64,000 nucleotides of DNA, taken from NCBI RefSeq assembly GCF_000257905.1, contig NZ_AJJL01000070.1, positions 1 through 64,000 on the forward strand, read 5' to 3'. Shown one piece after another: positions 22,292 to 30,594 of the stretch. The stretch is from Streptococcus mitis SK579. Lineage in GTDB: Bacteria; Bacillota; Bacilli; Lactobacillales; Streptococcaceae. The first letter of the stretch is position 1. Each line of letters starts with the position of its first letter. The position numbers and the translations under genes are program-made. Below the pieces are notes generated by a model that did no database searches, was not told the DNA's origin, and worked only from the letters and a program-made list of their open reading frames with translations.

Positions 22292-23028
22292 ACTTCTATT
22301 ACCTCCGTTTTCTCCTTAATAACCTGCAAGAGCTCATGCCCTTGACTTGTGATAACAATAGCTCGTTTGAGTGGTGCTACCTTGGCAAAGCAAGTTTGTC
22401 CAATTTTAGACGAATCCACCAAGACATAGGTCTGTTTGGCATTCTCTAAAATAGCACGCTTCACAGCCCCCTCTTCCATATCAGGAGTCGTATAATAACT
22501 ATCGTCCACACCATTCATCCCGATAAAGGCACGGTCAAAGTGCAATTGGTTAATCTGGTTAAGAGCAACTCCCCCGATACTAGCATCTGTCGCCATCTTG
22601 ACACTTCCTCCAACCATGACAGTTGGAATCTGCTTTTCAACCAACTGTGCTGCATGGTGAATCGAGTTGGTCACGACTGTAACATTCTTATTGACCAATT
22701 CATGAATCAAAAAAGCAGTTGTTGTCCCAGCATCGATAAAGATGACATCTTGTTCCTTGATGAGAGAGGCTGCTTTCTGAACCAGCAACTTCTTTTCTTG
22801 AAGGTTTTTGACAGATTTTTCTTGAATGGTTTCTTCTTCCTGTAAGGAGTGGGGGAGTTCTGCTCCACCATGCACGCGACGAAGCTTGTTTTCTGCTTCC
22901 AACTCATCCAAGTCTCTTCGAACCGTTGATTCTGACGTTTCTAGCAAACTAACTAACTTTTCTAGAGAAACTACATGATGTTGATTTAACTCCTCTAAAA
23001 TCAGTTGCTTCCGCTCTGTTTTTAACAC
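22288..23028 (-). CDS. fruR: DeoR-family repressor of the fructose operon
   Basis: The 246 residues form an N-terminal DeoR winged helix (LEKLVSLLETSESTVRRDLDELE, about 20–42) and a C-terminal sugar-phosphate isomerase-like effector domain with DAGTTT (about 98) and VVTNS. Family members sense fructose 1-phosphate or a related phosphosugar and autoregulate their operon. Translation starts at GTG 23028 after a strong AGGAGGTGATT. It is the first gene of fruR-fruK-fruA, and its promoter region carries two TTTGAAAGAAA copies and a cre site. Confidence 0.93.
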   Translation of the reverse strand: MLKTERKQLILEELNQHHVVSLEKLVSLLETSESTVRRDLDELEAENKLRRVHGGAELPHSLQEEETIQEKSVKNLQEKKLLVQKAASLIKEQDVIFIDAGTTTAFLIHELVNKNVTVVTNSIHHAAQLVEKQIPTVMVGGSVKMATDASIGGVALNQINQLHFDRAFIGMNGVDDSYYTTPDMEEGAVKRAILENAKQTYVLVDSSKIGQTCFAKVAPLKRAIVITSQGHELLQVIKEKTEVIEV

Positions 23029-23040
23029 CGAATCACCTCC

Positions 23041-23114
23041 TGTTATCGTTTACACTATTCATTCTATCACACTTTCTTTCAAAGTCAAGCATTTTTTTAT
23101 CATTTTCTTTCAAA
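23041..23114 (-). promoter_or_regulatory. Fructose operon promoter with paired operators and a cre site
   Basis: On the minus strand TTGACT (23083–23088) and TAGAAT (23061–23066) are 16 bases apart. Two exact copies of TTTGAAAGAAA, at 23104–23114 and 23073–23083, lie 31 bases apart, about three helical turns. They are candidate FruR sites, one of which covers the -35 and spacer. Downstream, 23041–23055 reads GTGTAAACGATAACA, matching the cre consensus except for the first base, placed as a CcpA roadblock. Confidence 0.7.
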
Positions 23115-23189
23115 ATCTATCATTTTTCTTATTTCTAGAATTTTTATTGCAAGATCAGAGCCTTTATGGTAGACTATTTGAGTAAGTAT

Positions 23190-23277
23190 GGAAGATTACT
23201 CAAGAGGCTTAAGAGGCCGTGTTGGAAACGCGGTAGGCGTGTAACAGCGTGCGTGGGTTCGAATCCCATGTCTTCCG
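23190..23277 (+). tRNA. tRNA-Ser (anticodon GGA)
   Basis: An 88-base class II tRNA. The acceptor GGAAGAT pairs with GTCTTCC and leaves discriminator G. The anticodon stem-loop CGTGTTGGAAACGCG carries GGA in a TTGGAAA loop. A long variable arm (GTAGGCG...) and a T arm with GGGTTCGAATCCC follow. The 3' CCA is not encoded. A symmetric terminator follows nine bases downstream. Confidence 0.97.
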
Positions 23278-23285
23278 TTTATTTT

Positions 23286-23321
23286 AAAAAAGATACCCAA
23301 GAAATCTTGGGTATCTTTTTT
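23286..23321. terminator. Bidirectional terminator between tRNA-Ser and mntH
   Basis: A perfect 17-bp stem (GATACCCAAGA / TCTTGGGTATC with A6 and T6 flanks) and a two-base loop give a T run on both strands. It serves tRNA-Ser on the plus strand and mntH on the minus strand. Confidence 0.92.
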
Positions 23322-23355
23322 CTTATATGCTTGTTTTATAACTCGGGTGAATTTC

Positions 23356-24690
23356 TTAGAAAATATCAAATAACAATTTCACATTGAGAATTGTTAAGAT
23401 AATGGAAACGATATAGCCAAGGATGGTATTCCATTTGGCATTGGTAAATTCTCCCATCAGTGATTTCTTAGAAGTTAGATAAATCAGTGGGAAGATTGAA
23501 AATGGAAGAGCAATCGAAAGAAAGACTTGTGAATAAACCAATAACTGATCCAATGTTTTTTCCTGATGACCAAACAGAACCGCTACAATCATGACAGGCA
23601 ACAAGGCAAAGAGACGAGTTGCCAAACGAATGAACCATTGAGGTAATCTCATATGCAAGAAACCTTCCATAACGATTTGTCCAGTCAAGGTACCCGTAAT
23701 TGTCGAATTTTGACCACTGGCTAATAAAGCCAAGGCAAACAAGGTTGATAAGGTCGAGCTAGCTATAGCTCCTGCAATAGTAGAATCCTGCAAGGCATTA
23801 TACATTTGAGAGAAGGCAGAAATCTCAGATGCATGGCCGAAAAAGAGAGCCGCCCCGAGAATTAATAGAAGGGAGTTAACCACAAAGGCCAAGGATAATT
23901 GGAGATTTGAATCCCAGGTCATAAAGCGCACCGCTTTTCGAACATCATCCTTGTCCTTGTGATTGATTTTCCGAGTTTGAGACAAGGAAGAATGCAAATA
24001 GAGGTTATGAGGCATAACCGTCGCACCTACAATCCCCAGAGCTAAAGTTAATTGACTTTCATGACCTGGCAAAGGACTCTCAAATAAGGTCGAATTGGGT
24101 AAATAACCCTCAACGATTCCTTGGAAGCTTGGATGTGACAAAGCTACCAGATAGGTAAAAATTGCTAGAATGGTTAAAATCAGTGTTGTCACAATAGCTT
24201 CAATCTTCTTAAAGCCAAATTTCATCAGAAGCAATAAGAGAAAAACATCCAACACGGTCAAGAGAATTGCTATCATAATCGGAATCTTAAAGAGAAGATT
24301 GAGAGCAATCGCTGAACCTAGAACTTCTGCCAGATCTGTCGCCATCAAGGCTAATTCTAAAATCACCCATAGACTATAACGAAGCCATTTAGGTGAATGA
24401 TGAGCCGTTGCTTGAGCCAGGTCCATCTGGGTTACAATACCAAGCTTTCCTGCCATCTGCTGAAGTTGCATGGCAATGAGAGATGAAATCAAGATAACAA
24501 ACAAGAGACTATACTTATAGGAAGCACCACCGACTACACTGGTAATCCAGTTTCCTGGATCCATATAACCAACTGCGACAAGAGCACCCGGACCTAAAAA
24601 GGCCTTTAAATTTTGCCAGAAATGATTGTTATTTGGAGTATCGATAGATTGATTAATCTCAGAGAGTGACACTTTTTTATGAGAAGACAT
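23356..24690 (-). CDS. mntH: NRAMP-family manganese/divalent metal transporter
   Basis: MntH imports Mn2+ (and other divalent cations) with protons across the cytoplasmic membrane, supporting oxidative-stress tolerance. The 444 residues show about eleven spans and the two metal-site helices of the family: DPGNW in the first (about 46) and MPHNLYLHSS in the sixth (about 230). GQNSTITGTLTGQIVMEGF, the consensus transport segment, lies near 330. It is transcribed alone. Its promoter overlaps two palindromic operators that look like DtxR/MntR-type metalloregulator sites, which supports a manganese role. Confidence 0.95.
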   Translation of the reverse strand: MSSHKKVSLSEINQSIDTPNNNHFWQNLKAFLGPGALVAVGYMDPGNWITSVVGGASYKYSLLFVILISSLIAMQLQQMAGKLGIVTQMDLAQATAHHSPKWLRYSLWVILELALMATDLAEVLGSAIALNLLFKIPIMIAILLTVLDVFLLLLLMKFGFKKIEAIVTTLILTILAIFTYLVALSHPSFQGIVEGYLPNSTLFESPLPGHESQLTLALGIVGATVMPHNLYLHSSLSQTRKINHKDKDDVRKAVRFMTWDSNLQLSLAFVVNSLLLILGAALFFGHASEISAFSQMYNALQDSTIAGAIASSTLSTLFALALLASGQNSTITGTLTGQIVMEGFLHMRLPQWFIRLATRLFALLPVMIVAVLFGHQEKTLDQLLVYSQVFLSIALPFSIFPLIYLTSKKSLMGEFTNAKWNTILGYIVSIILTILNVKLLFDIF

Positions 24691-24814
24691 AGATACTTAC
24701 CTCTTTCTAAACCTACTTTTTCATTATTTTCTATTAGAGAAAAATAAGATTGACTTTAAACTATTAAAACAATGAAAACTATATGAAAAACATTTAGTTT
24801 TTTCATTATTTTTC

Positions 24815-24858
24815 TTAAGACACCTTAATATTTTTCTTAAGGCACCTTAATTATAACA
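24815..24858 (-). promoter_or_regulatory. mntH promoter with two palindromic operators
   Basis: An extended -10 TGTTATAAT occupies 24850–24858. The perfect palindrome TTAAGGTGCCTTAA (24837–24850) touches it, and a second copy with one change, TTAAGGTGTCTTAA (24815–24828), lies exactly 22 bp further downstream on the same helical face. Both sit at or just after the transcription start, as expected for a repressor such as a Mn-responsive MntR/DtxR-family protein. The identity of the regulator is inference. Confidence 0.7.
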
Positions 24859-24885
24859 GAAAATATGATAAAAACTTAAGAAAAT

Positions 24886-25237
24886 TCAGGACTTGATTTA
24901 ATATTTAGGATACAACAAAATGTTGTATTCTTTTTTTGCAAAAGAATACCAAAGAATAAAATAAAAAACGTTGTAAAATGTACTGACCCTTTTCACCTTG
25001 TTAAAACACCATTGATCTTAACTCATCACTTACCTCTTAAAAAATCTTTAGAATTGGCTTAATCCCCTTTATTGTATCGCGTTTGGAGTTTTTTAGGTAT
25101 AACCTTCGACGCGCACCTTACGTAGGACGACAGACTCATAGCTTTATACATAATAGAACGAGTATCTCCATCTGTAGAGATACTCGTTTTTTGCTATTTT
25201 CAAAGTGTTCTTTTTGACCAATCCCATACATCATTTT
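24886..25237. other. Unassigned intergenic stretch with two hairpins
   Basis: About 350 bases without a convincing gene. GATACAAC/GTTGTATTC with a T7 run (about 24910–24938) and ACGAGTATCTC/GAGATACTCGT with a T6 run (25164–25192) are terminator-like on the plus strand, but no plus-strand gene precedes them. Between them a more GC-rich patch (25078–25135) stands out from its surroundings. On the minus strand that patch is open for 16 codons ending VLRKVRVEGYT-stop. It could be a small RNA or a gene relic; I cannot decide. Confidence 0.4.
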
Positions 25238-25346
25238 TATAGTAAATTGAAACTAGAATAGTACATCGTGGATACTAAAACATTTCTAGAAATTAATTTG
25301 ATTTCCCTAATCAAGTTGCACACATCTTATTTCAAACCACTATATA
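25238..25346 (-). repeat. RUP-like repeat, copy B
   Basis: The minus strand begins TATATAGTGGTTTGAAATAA and ends TTTCAATTTACTATA, with AATTTCTAGAAATGTTTTAG inside. It aligns along its full length with copies at 16840 and 50464. It abuts the BOX element at 25343, sharing the TATATA junction. Confidence 0.75.
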
Positions 25347-25457
25347 TTCAATGAAAATCAAAGAGCTAACTAGGAAGCTAACCGCAGGTTGCTCAAAGCA
25401 CCGCTTTGAGGTTGCGGATAAAGCTGACGTGGTTTGAAGAGATTGTCGAAGAGTATT
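25343..25457 (+). repeat. BOX element (boxA-boxC, no boxB)
   Basis: It starts TATATTCAATGAAAATC, continues AGCTAACTAGGAAGCTAACC and ends AAGCTGACGTGG..GTCGAAGAGTATT. The 45-base boxB unit is absent. The remaining 200 bases to pdxT are AT-rich without a gene. Confidence 0.88.
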
Positions 25458-25663
25458 AAGGAGTATAGAATAGTATTTTAACTCCATCCTCTAAAGTGCT
25501 CCCAATAAAAGATACTTGAACACTATATTCAGTATATAAGCTTTATTCCAACGATCATTCTTTTCTAATTTATCGTAAATAAATATAAATTCACAGAATG
25601 CTGCCAGATAACTTAAAAAATGATTCTTTGGAAAGAGCGAATCAAAACTTGATTTATCACTTT

Positions 25664-26251
25664 TTATTCTACTATCTTTTCTTTACACATATTGAGAAAG
25701 TACTGGTGCAAGAGCACATCATCAGTCAATTCTGGATGAAAAGAGGTCACCAGCATATTTTTTTCTTGGGCTGCAACGATTTGATCTTCAACTGTTGCTA
25801 GAATTTCTACACCCTCTCCAACACTACTGATAATAGGACCGCGAATAAAAGTCATTGGAATCTGACCAACTCCCTTACATTCTGCTTCCGTATAGAAACT
25901 TCCTAATTGGCGCCCATAGGCATTGCGCTCGACCACCATATCCATAGTTCCAAGATGACTTTCTTTCTGAGAAATGATTTCCTTAGCCAGCAAAATCAAG
26001 CCCGCACAGGTCCCAAACACTGGTAAACCAGATAGAATGGCTTCTCGGATGGGAAGCAACATATCCTGGTCTCGTAAGAGCTTGCCCATGGTTGTAGACT
26101 CACCTCCAGGTAATATCAAACCCGACAAGTCACTCTGATGTTTCTGAAAATCATCTAGATTTCTGATTTCAACACTCTCAACACCTAATTTATCTAGTAC
26201 TTTTGCATGTTCTGCAAATGCCCCTTGCAAGGCCAATATTCCAATTTTCAT
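25664..26251 (-). CDS. pdxT: Pyridoxal 5'-phosphate synthase glutaminase subunit
   Basis: PdxT hydrolyses glutamine and channels ammonia to PdxS in the DXP-independent vitamin B6 pathway. The 195 residues form a class I glutamine amidotransferase with nucleophile Cys in [12 protein letters not shown] (about 78) and the His-x-Glu pair in TSFHPELT (about 170). [12 protein letters not shown] near 45 is the family oxyanion segment. The start codon directly follows the pdxS stop, so the two subunits are translated from one message in roughly fixed ratio. Confidence 0.97.
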   Translation of the reverse strand: MKIGILALQGAFAEHAKVLDKLGVESVEIRNLDDFQKHQSDLSGLILPGGESTTMGKLLRDQDMLLPIREAILSGLPVFGTCAGLILLAKEIISQKESHLGTMDMVVERNAYGRQLGSFYTEAECKGVGQIPMTFIRGPIISSVGEGVEILATVEDQIVAAQEKNMLVTSFHPELTDDVLLHQYFLNMCKEKIVE

Positions 26252-27127
26252 CTATTTTCCTCGCTCAGCCATGAGGATTTGGATCTCATTTTCATTGATA
26301 CCAACCATGGCTTCTCCTAGATCTTCAGAGATTTGAGCTAGGATTTGAGGATTACGGAAGTTAGTCACAGCCTTAACAATGGCACTCGCTCGTTTAACAG
26401 GATCGCCTGACTTAAAAATACCTGAACCGACAAAGACACCCTCTGCCCCTAATTGCATCATCAACGCAGCATCTGCTGGCGTTGCAACGCCTCCAGCTGC
26501 GAAGTTTACAACTGGCAATTTCCCATGTTCATGGACATATTGAACCAATTCTACAGGGACTTGCAAGTCCTTAGCAGCAACATAAAGCTCGTCCTCACGT
26601 AGGTTTTGAATTCGGCGAATTTCCTGATTCATCATACGCATATGACGAACAGCTTGGACGATATCCCCCGTACCCGGCTCTCCTTTTGTACGAATCATAG
26701 AAGCACCTTCAGCGATACGACGCAAGGCTTCACCCAAGTCCTTGGCACCACAAACAAAAGGAACTTGGAATTCTTTCTTGTCCACATGGAAACGGTCGTC
26801 AGCTGGAGATAGAACTTCACTCTCATCGATATAGTCAATTTCAATAGCCTCTAAAATCTGAGCCTCAACAAAATGCCCGATTCTAACCTTGGCCATTACT
26901 GGAATACTAACCGCTTCTTGGATTTCCTTAATCATCTTTGGATCACTCATACGGGAAACACCACCAGCTGCACGAATATCAGCTGGAATCCGCTCCAAGG
27001 CCATCACAGCTGCCGCACCTGCAGCCTCTGCAATACGGGCCTGTTCAGGATTTTGAACGTCCATGATAACCCCACCTTTAAGCATCTGTGCCAAGTTTTT
27101 ATTTAATTCATAACGATTTTCAGTCAT
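26252..27127 (-). CDS. pdxS: Pyridoxal 5'-phosphate synthase lyase subunit
   Basis: PdxS condenses ribose 5-phosphate, glyceraldehyde 3-phosphate and ammonia into PLP and forms a dodecamer with PdxT. The 291 residues fold as a TIM barrel. Visible are the catalytic lysine region [13 protein letters not shown] (about 80) and the conserved [10 protein letters not shown] loop near 145 with the second catalytic lysine. The phosphate-binding [12 protein letters not shown] lies near 208 and [11 protein letters not shown] near 230. It is first in the pdxS-pdxT operon and has its own promoter. No linked MocR-type PdxR gene is in the window. Confidence 0.98.
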   Translation of the reverse strand: MTENRYELNKNLAQMLKGGVIMDVQNPEQARIAEAAGAAAVMALERIPADIRAAGGVSRMSDPKMIKEIQEAVSIPVMAKVRIGHFVEAQILEAIEIDYIDESEVLSPADDRFHVDKKEFQVPFVCGAKDLGEALRRIAEGASMIRTKGEPGTGDIVQAVRHMRMMNQEIRRIQNLREDELYVAAKDLQVPVELVQYVHEHGKLPVVNFAAGGVATPADAALMMQLGAEGVFVGSGIFKSGDPVKRASAIVKAVTNFRNPQILAQISEDLGEAMVGINENEIQILMAERGK

Positions 27128-27166
27128 TTCTTTATCCTCATTATTTGTATTGGTAGCTACCTTTTC

Positions 27167-27195
27167 ATTTTAAGTCAGAACAGAATGAATCACAA
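27167..27195 (-). promoter_or_regulatory. pdxS-pdxT promoter
   Basis: TTGTGA (27190–27195) and TAAAAT (27167–27172) on the minus strand are separated by 17 bases, about 40 bases before the pdxS ATG. Confidence 0.5.
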
Positions 27196-27232
27196 GATAA
27201 AAAAATCATAATTGTATGGGTACAGATTGACT

Positions 27233-27269
27233 AAAAAACTATCTGACCTTAACTTAAGGCCAGATAGTT
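27233..27269 (-). terminator. nox terminator
   Basis: AACTATCTGGCCTTAA pairs with TTAAGGTCAGATAGTT and is followed by T6 on the minus strand, a very strong hairpin right after the nox stop. Confidence 0.92.
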
Positions 27270-27278
27270 CATCAAATT

Positions 27279-28658
27279 TTATTTTTCAGCTGTAAGTGCA
27301 GCCATTGTGATGTAGTTGTAAGGTTTGTTGAAGTGTGGCAAGAAGAATAGGTCTGTCAATGCCAATTTATCAATTGTTACATGCTCTTGGATAGCAAGTG
27401 AGAACATGTGGATTCCCATACTGATTGCAGAATCGTGTGAAACCATTTGTGCACCAAGAATTTCACGGCTATCTTTGTCAAAGACAATCTTAATTGCTAC
27501 TTCATGGTTGTCATGTTTCATGAATTCTGGTTTTTGAAGATCGTTAAAGCCTGTTTCAGTTGCATTGTAACCAGCAGCTTTCGCTTTTTCAAGAGTCAAA
27601 CCAGTTGAAACCATGTGAAGACCGTAGATTGAAATACCGTTTGAACCTTGCACACCGATTCCTTCCAATTCATGTCCACAAGCGTTGTAGGCACCAACGA
27701 TACCAGTACGAACTGCGTTTGAAGCAAGGGCGATGTAGCTTGTGTCTTTACGAGCGTTGTCATAAACAGTCGCACAGTCACCTACTGCGTAAACGCCTGG
27801 GATAGATGTTTCTTGTTTCTTGTCTACAAGGAAGGCACCGTTACGGAAGAGTTCAATTTTTCCATCAGCAAGGGCTGTATTTGGACGGAAACCAACTGCA
27901 AGAACAACCATATCCACGTCGAAAGTTTCTTTATCAGTAATCAAGCGTTCAACTTTACCGTCACCTTCGATTGCTTTAACAGTTTGACCAAGAGCCAAGC
28001 GGATATTGTGGTCTTCCAAGTTCTTCGCCATCATTTGTGTGAAGTCCTTGTCATAGTAACCGTTCAAGACAGTATCAACAATATCAACAAGGACAACTTC
28101 TTTTCCAAGACGCTCAAAGGCTTCAGCAAGTTCAACACCGATGTAACCACCACCAACAACGGCGATACGGTCGAGGTGTTTGCTCTTATCAGCAAGTTTG
28201 TTGATAACTTCTTCAGCATTTTGGTATAACTTAACAAATTGTACGTTTTCAAGAGTTGCTTTGAACTCACGGTTACCTTTAACAATTTCAACACCTTCAA
28301 TTGGAGGCAAAATTGGTGTAGAACCAGTAGCAAAGATCAACTTATCGTATGATTCTTTGTGTTCTTTTCCTTCAACTTCTGCAGTAACAACTTTGTTATC
28401 GTAGTCGATTGAAAGTACAGGTGAGTTCATGTAAATTTTCGCACCTTTAGCTTCAAGCGTTTCTTTATCAGAGTAGAACAAGCCTTCAGGACCGTCGATT
28501 TGCTCACCGATCCAAAGAGCCATTCCACATCCAAGGAAAGAGATGTTAGAGTTTTGGTCAAATACAACAATTTCGTTCTCATTTCCAAAATTATCCAACA
28601 TAGTATTAATACATGCTGTACCAGCGTGGTTAGCACCAACTACAACGATTTTACTCAT
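27279..28658 (-). CDS. nox: Water-forming NADH oxidase
   Basis: Nox reduces O2 to water with NADH in one four-electron step, regenerating NAD and removing oxygen. The 459 residues have the FAD-binding N-terminus [11 protein letters not shown] with the catalytic-site histidine near residue 10. The single redox cysteine, which cycles as sulfenate, is in FLGCGMALW (about 44). The NAD-binding loop is [15 protein letters not shown] near 165, and [10 protein letters not shown] lies near 285. CoA-disulfide reductases are relatives, but length and context in a streptococcus favour Nox. Its promoter carries a perfect cre match. Confidence 0.95.
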   Translation of the reverse strand: MSKIVVVGANHAGTACINTMLDNFGNENEIVVFDQNSNISFLGCGMALWIGEQIDGPEGLFYSDKETLEAKGAKIYMNSPVLSIDYDNKVVTAEVEGKEHKESYDKLIFATGSTPILPPIEGVEIVKGNREFKATLENVQFVKLYQNAEEVINKLADKSKHLDRIAVVGGGYIGVELAEAFERLGKEVVLVDIVDTVLNGYYDKDFTQMMAKNLEDHNIRLALGQTVKAIEGDGKVERLITDKETFDVDMVVLAVGFRPNTALADGKIELFRNGAFLVDKKQETSIPGVYAVGDCATVYDNARKDTSYIALASNAVRTGIVGAYNACGHELEGIGVQGSNGISIYGLHMVSTGLTLEKAKAAGYNATETGFNDLQKPEFMKHDNHEVAIKIVFDKDSREILGAQMVSHDSAISMGIHMFSLAIQEHVTIDKLALTDLFFLPHFNKPYNYITMAALTAEK

Positions 28659-28696
28659 AGAAAAATTCCTACCTTCAATTTTAAATTTACTCTTCT

Positions 28697-28725
28697 AGTA
28701 TAACATTTACTGTTAGCGTTTACAA
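28697..28725 (-). promoter_or_regulatory. nox promoter overlapped by a perfect cre site
   Basis: TTGTAA (28720–28725) and TATACT (28697–28702) on the minus strand are 17 bases apart, with TGT giving an extended -10. The 15-mer TTGTAAACGCTAACA (28711–28725) matches WTGNAARCGNWNNCA at every position and contains the -35, so CcpA binding there should affect nox initiation directly. Confidence 0.75.
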
Positions 28726-28847
28726 GAGTTTTGCTAATTTTCCCGATTTTTTTGTAAAAAAATGTAAATAATTTGTATTTTATCATTCTTTCTTACAATT
28801 ATTCTTTATTTTCTGAGCATATTTCTTGACAACTTTACAAATTTCAT

Positions 28848-28876
28848 TTGTGAAAACGCTGACTTTATGGTATGCT
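28848..28876 (+). promoter_or_regulatory. apbE promoter with cre-like site
   Basis: TTGTGA (28848–28853), a 17-base spacer and TATGCT (28871–28876) with TGG before it. GTGAAAACGCTGACT (28850–28864) matches the cre consensus except at the two outermost positions and lies across the -35 and spacer. The predicted start (about 28883) leaves a leader of about 105 bases. Confidence 0.55.
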
Positions 28877-28909
28877 AGTATCATGGAAAGAAAATGTAAG
28901 GGGTTAAAT

Positions 28910-28948
28910 TTAATATAAACTTAATATAAACTTAATATAAACTTAACA
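28910..28948 (+). repeat. 11-bp tandem direct repeat TTAATATAAAC
   Basis: Three perfect copies (28910–28920, 28921–28931, 28932–28942) are followed by a fourth half-copy TTAACA. Read as hexamers this is TTAATA-N5 three times and then TTAACA, the spacing used by OmpR/PhoB-family response regulators. It lies in the apbE leader region, between the predicted promoter and the ribosome site. Confidence 0.8.
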
Positions 28949-28987
28949 TATTTCACCTTCTTTTCATAAGAGAAAGGAGTTGGTAGC

Positions 28988-29911
28988 TTGCCTCTTAGTT
29001 CACATTCTGAACGGCTAATGGGGACTACTATCACTATTTCATTGGTAGATGAGCGAGCTGATATCTTGCTCCAAAAATCCTTTGATTTGCTCAAAGAGCT
29101 CGAATACCGTTTCAATGCCAATAGTCAAAAATCTGAGTTGATGGAAATCAATCATCAAGCTGGAATAGCTCCAGTCAAGGTTCATCCAGACCTGTTTGAA
29201 CTGATTTCACTTGGCTTAGAGCATAGCCTAGCGCCCTCTAGCCATCTCAATATCAGCATTGGCCCCTTAATTCAAACCTGGCGTATCGGTTTTTCAGATG
29301 CCAAGGTCGCTCAGCCTCAAGAAATTGAATCGGTGCTACCTCTAATCAATCCTCATTATATCGAGTTAGATTCTTCCACTTCCACTGTGTTTTTAAAACA
29401 AAAAGGAATGAAGATCGATCTTGGTTGTTTAGCCAAGGGTTATAGTGCGGATAAAGTTGCCCAATTTCTGAGAGAAGAGGGAGTGACATCTGCCTTGATT
29501 AATCTGGGAGGGAATATCCTGACCATTGGAAAAAATCAGGCAAGAGGGTATCAAGCTTGGCAAATTGGGATTCAAGACCCAGCCAATCCTAGGGGAAATC
29601 ACTTAATGACCATCCCTGTTGTCAATCAATCTGTCGTGACTTCAGGCATTTATGAACGTCACCTGACAGTCGACGGAAAAGATTACCATCATATTTTTGA
29701 CAGTCAAACAGGATATCCTGTTGAAACGGAACTAGCTAGTCTAACAATCATCTCTGATAAATCAGTTGATGGTGAAATCTGGACAACTCGTCTATTTGGA
29801 GAAAGACCTGCTTCTATCCTCTGGCAAATCGAAAGTTTGGAGGGCATCGAAGCCATCCTAATCGATAAGGAAGGTCACCTAAGCTGTTCTTCAGGAATTC
29901 CTACTCTATAG
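28988..29911 (+). CDS. apbE: ApbE-family FAD:protein FMN transferase
   Basis: ApbE moves FMN from FAD onto a Ser or Thr of target proteins in a Mg2+-dependent reaction. The 307 residues contain the family motifs LMGTTITISL near 11, IDLGCLAKGYSADKV near 140, INLGGNILTIG and HHIFDSQTGYP near 238. The start is a TTG at 28988, eight bases after AAGGAG. No lipobox or signal peptide is visible, unlike the exported ApbE lipoproteins that serve Nqr/Rnf, so it should act in the cytoplasm. The two genes that follow encode FMN-reductase-like proteins, and the second has two DATSGAS flavinylation motifs, making it the likely substrate. Confidence 0.93.
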   Translation: MPLSSHSERLMGTTITISLVDERADILLQKSFDLLKELEYRFNANSQKSELMEINHQAGIAPVKVHPDLFELISLGLEHSLAPSSHLNISIGPLIQTWRIGFSDAKVAQPQEIESVLPLINPHYIELDSSTSTVFLKQKGMKIDLGCLAKGYSADKVAQFLREEGVTSALINLGGNILTIGKNQARGYQAWQIGIQDPANPRGNHLMTIPVVNQSVVTSGIYERHLTVDGKDYHHIFDSQTGYPVETELASLTIISDKSVDGEIWTTRLFGERPASILWQIESLEGIEAILIDKEGHLSCSSGIPTL

Positions 29912-29970
29912 AAATAGATGTTTCAATAGAGTTTTAAAATCGTATTATGTAAAAAGAGAAAGGAAATCTC

Positions 29971-30576
29971 ATGTTAAAACTTATTGCTATTGTTGGAACA
30001 AATTCAAAACGTTCTACAAACCGTCAATTGCTTCAATACATGCAAAAACACTTTGCTGCAAAAGCTGAAATTGAACTTGTTGAAATTAAAGACATTCCTG
30101 TCTTCAATAAACCAGCTGACAAGCAAGTACCTGCTGAAATTCTAGAAATAGCTGCTAAAATTGAAGAGGCAGATGGCGTTATTATCGGTACTCCTGAGTA
30201 TGACCACTCTATCCCAGCTGTTTTGATGAGCGCTCTTGCTTGGTTGTCTTATGGTATTTACCCACTCTTGAACAAACCAATCATGATTACAGGTGCTTCA
30301 TATGGTACACTTGGTTCATCACGTGCCCAATTACAACTTCGCCAAATCTTGAATGCTCCAGAAATTAAAGCAAGTGTCCTTCCAGATGAATTCTTGCTTT
30401 CACATTCTCTTCAAGCCTTTAACCCAAGTGGAGACCTAGTAGATCTTGATGTTATTAAAAAACTGGATGCCACTTTTGACGACTTCCGTATCTTTGTAAA
30501 AATTACAGAAAAATTGCGCAACGCACAAGCCCTACTTCGCAAAGATGCTGAAGACTTTGACTGGGAAAATTTGTAA
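29971..30576 (+). CDS. NADPH-dependent FMN reductase-like flavoprotein
   Basis: The 201 residues form a flavodoxin-like FMN_red domain. The phosphate loop GTNSKRSTNRQLLQYM lies near 9–24, and the flavin-stacking segment GTPEYDHSIPAVLMSALAWLS near 72 is diagnostic. Family members use NAD(P)H to reduce free or bound flavin, quinones, azo dyes or chromate. It lies 59 bases after apbE and 18 bases before a longer paralogue whose N-terminus is the same domain. This shorter protein has no tail motif. It could pass electrons to the neighbour or to free flavin, which is inference. Confidence 0.88.
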   Translation: MLKLIAIVGTNSKRSTNRQLLQYMQKHFAAKAEIELVEIKDIPVFNKPADKQVPAEILEIAAKIEEADGVIIGTPEYDHSIPAVLMSALAWLSYGIYPLLNKPIMITGASYGTLGSSRAQLQLRQILNAPEIKASVLPDEFLLSHSLQAFNPSGDLVDLDVIKKLDATFDDFRIFVKITEKLRNAQALLRKDAEDFDWENL

Positions 30577-30594
30577 GATAGGAGACCAAAAAGA

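Noticed and set aside
25598-25801. 67-codon plus-strand frame at the 3' end of pdxT
   Set aside because: It overlaps the conserved pdxT C-terminus antisense and lacks protein features.
27813-28229. 138-codon plus-strand frame opposite nox
   Set aside because: Antisense to motif-rich nox sequence, with no upstream promoter or ribosome site.
28750-28775. TGTAAA..TGTAAA upstream of nox as a WalR box
   Set aside because: The spacer is four bases, not five, and the region is a simple A/T run.
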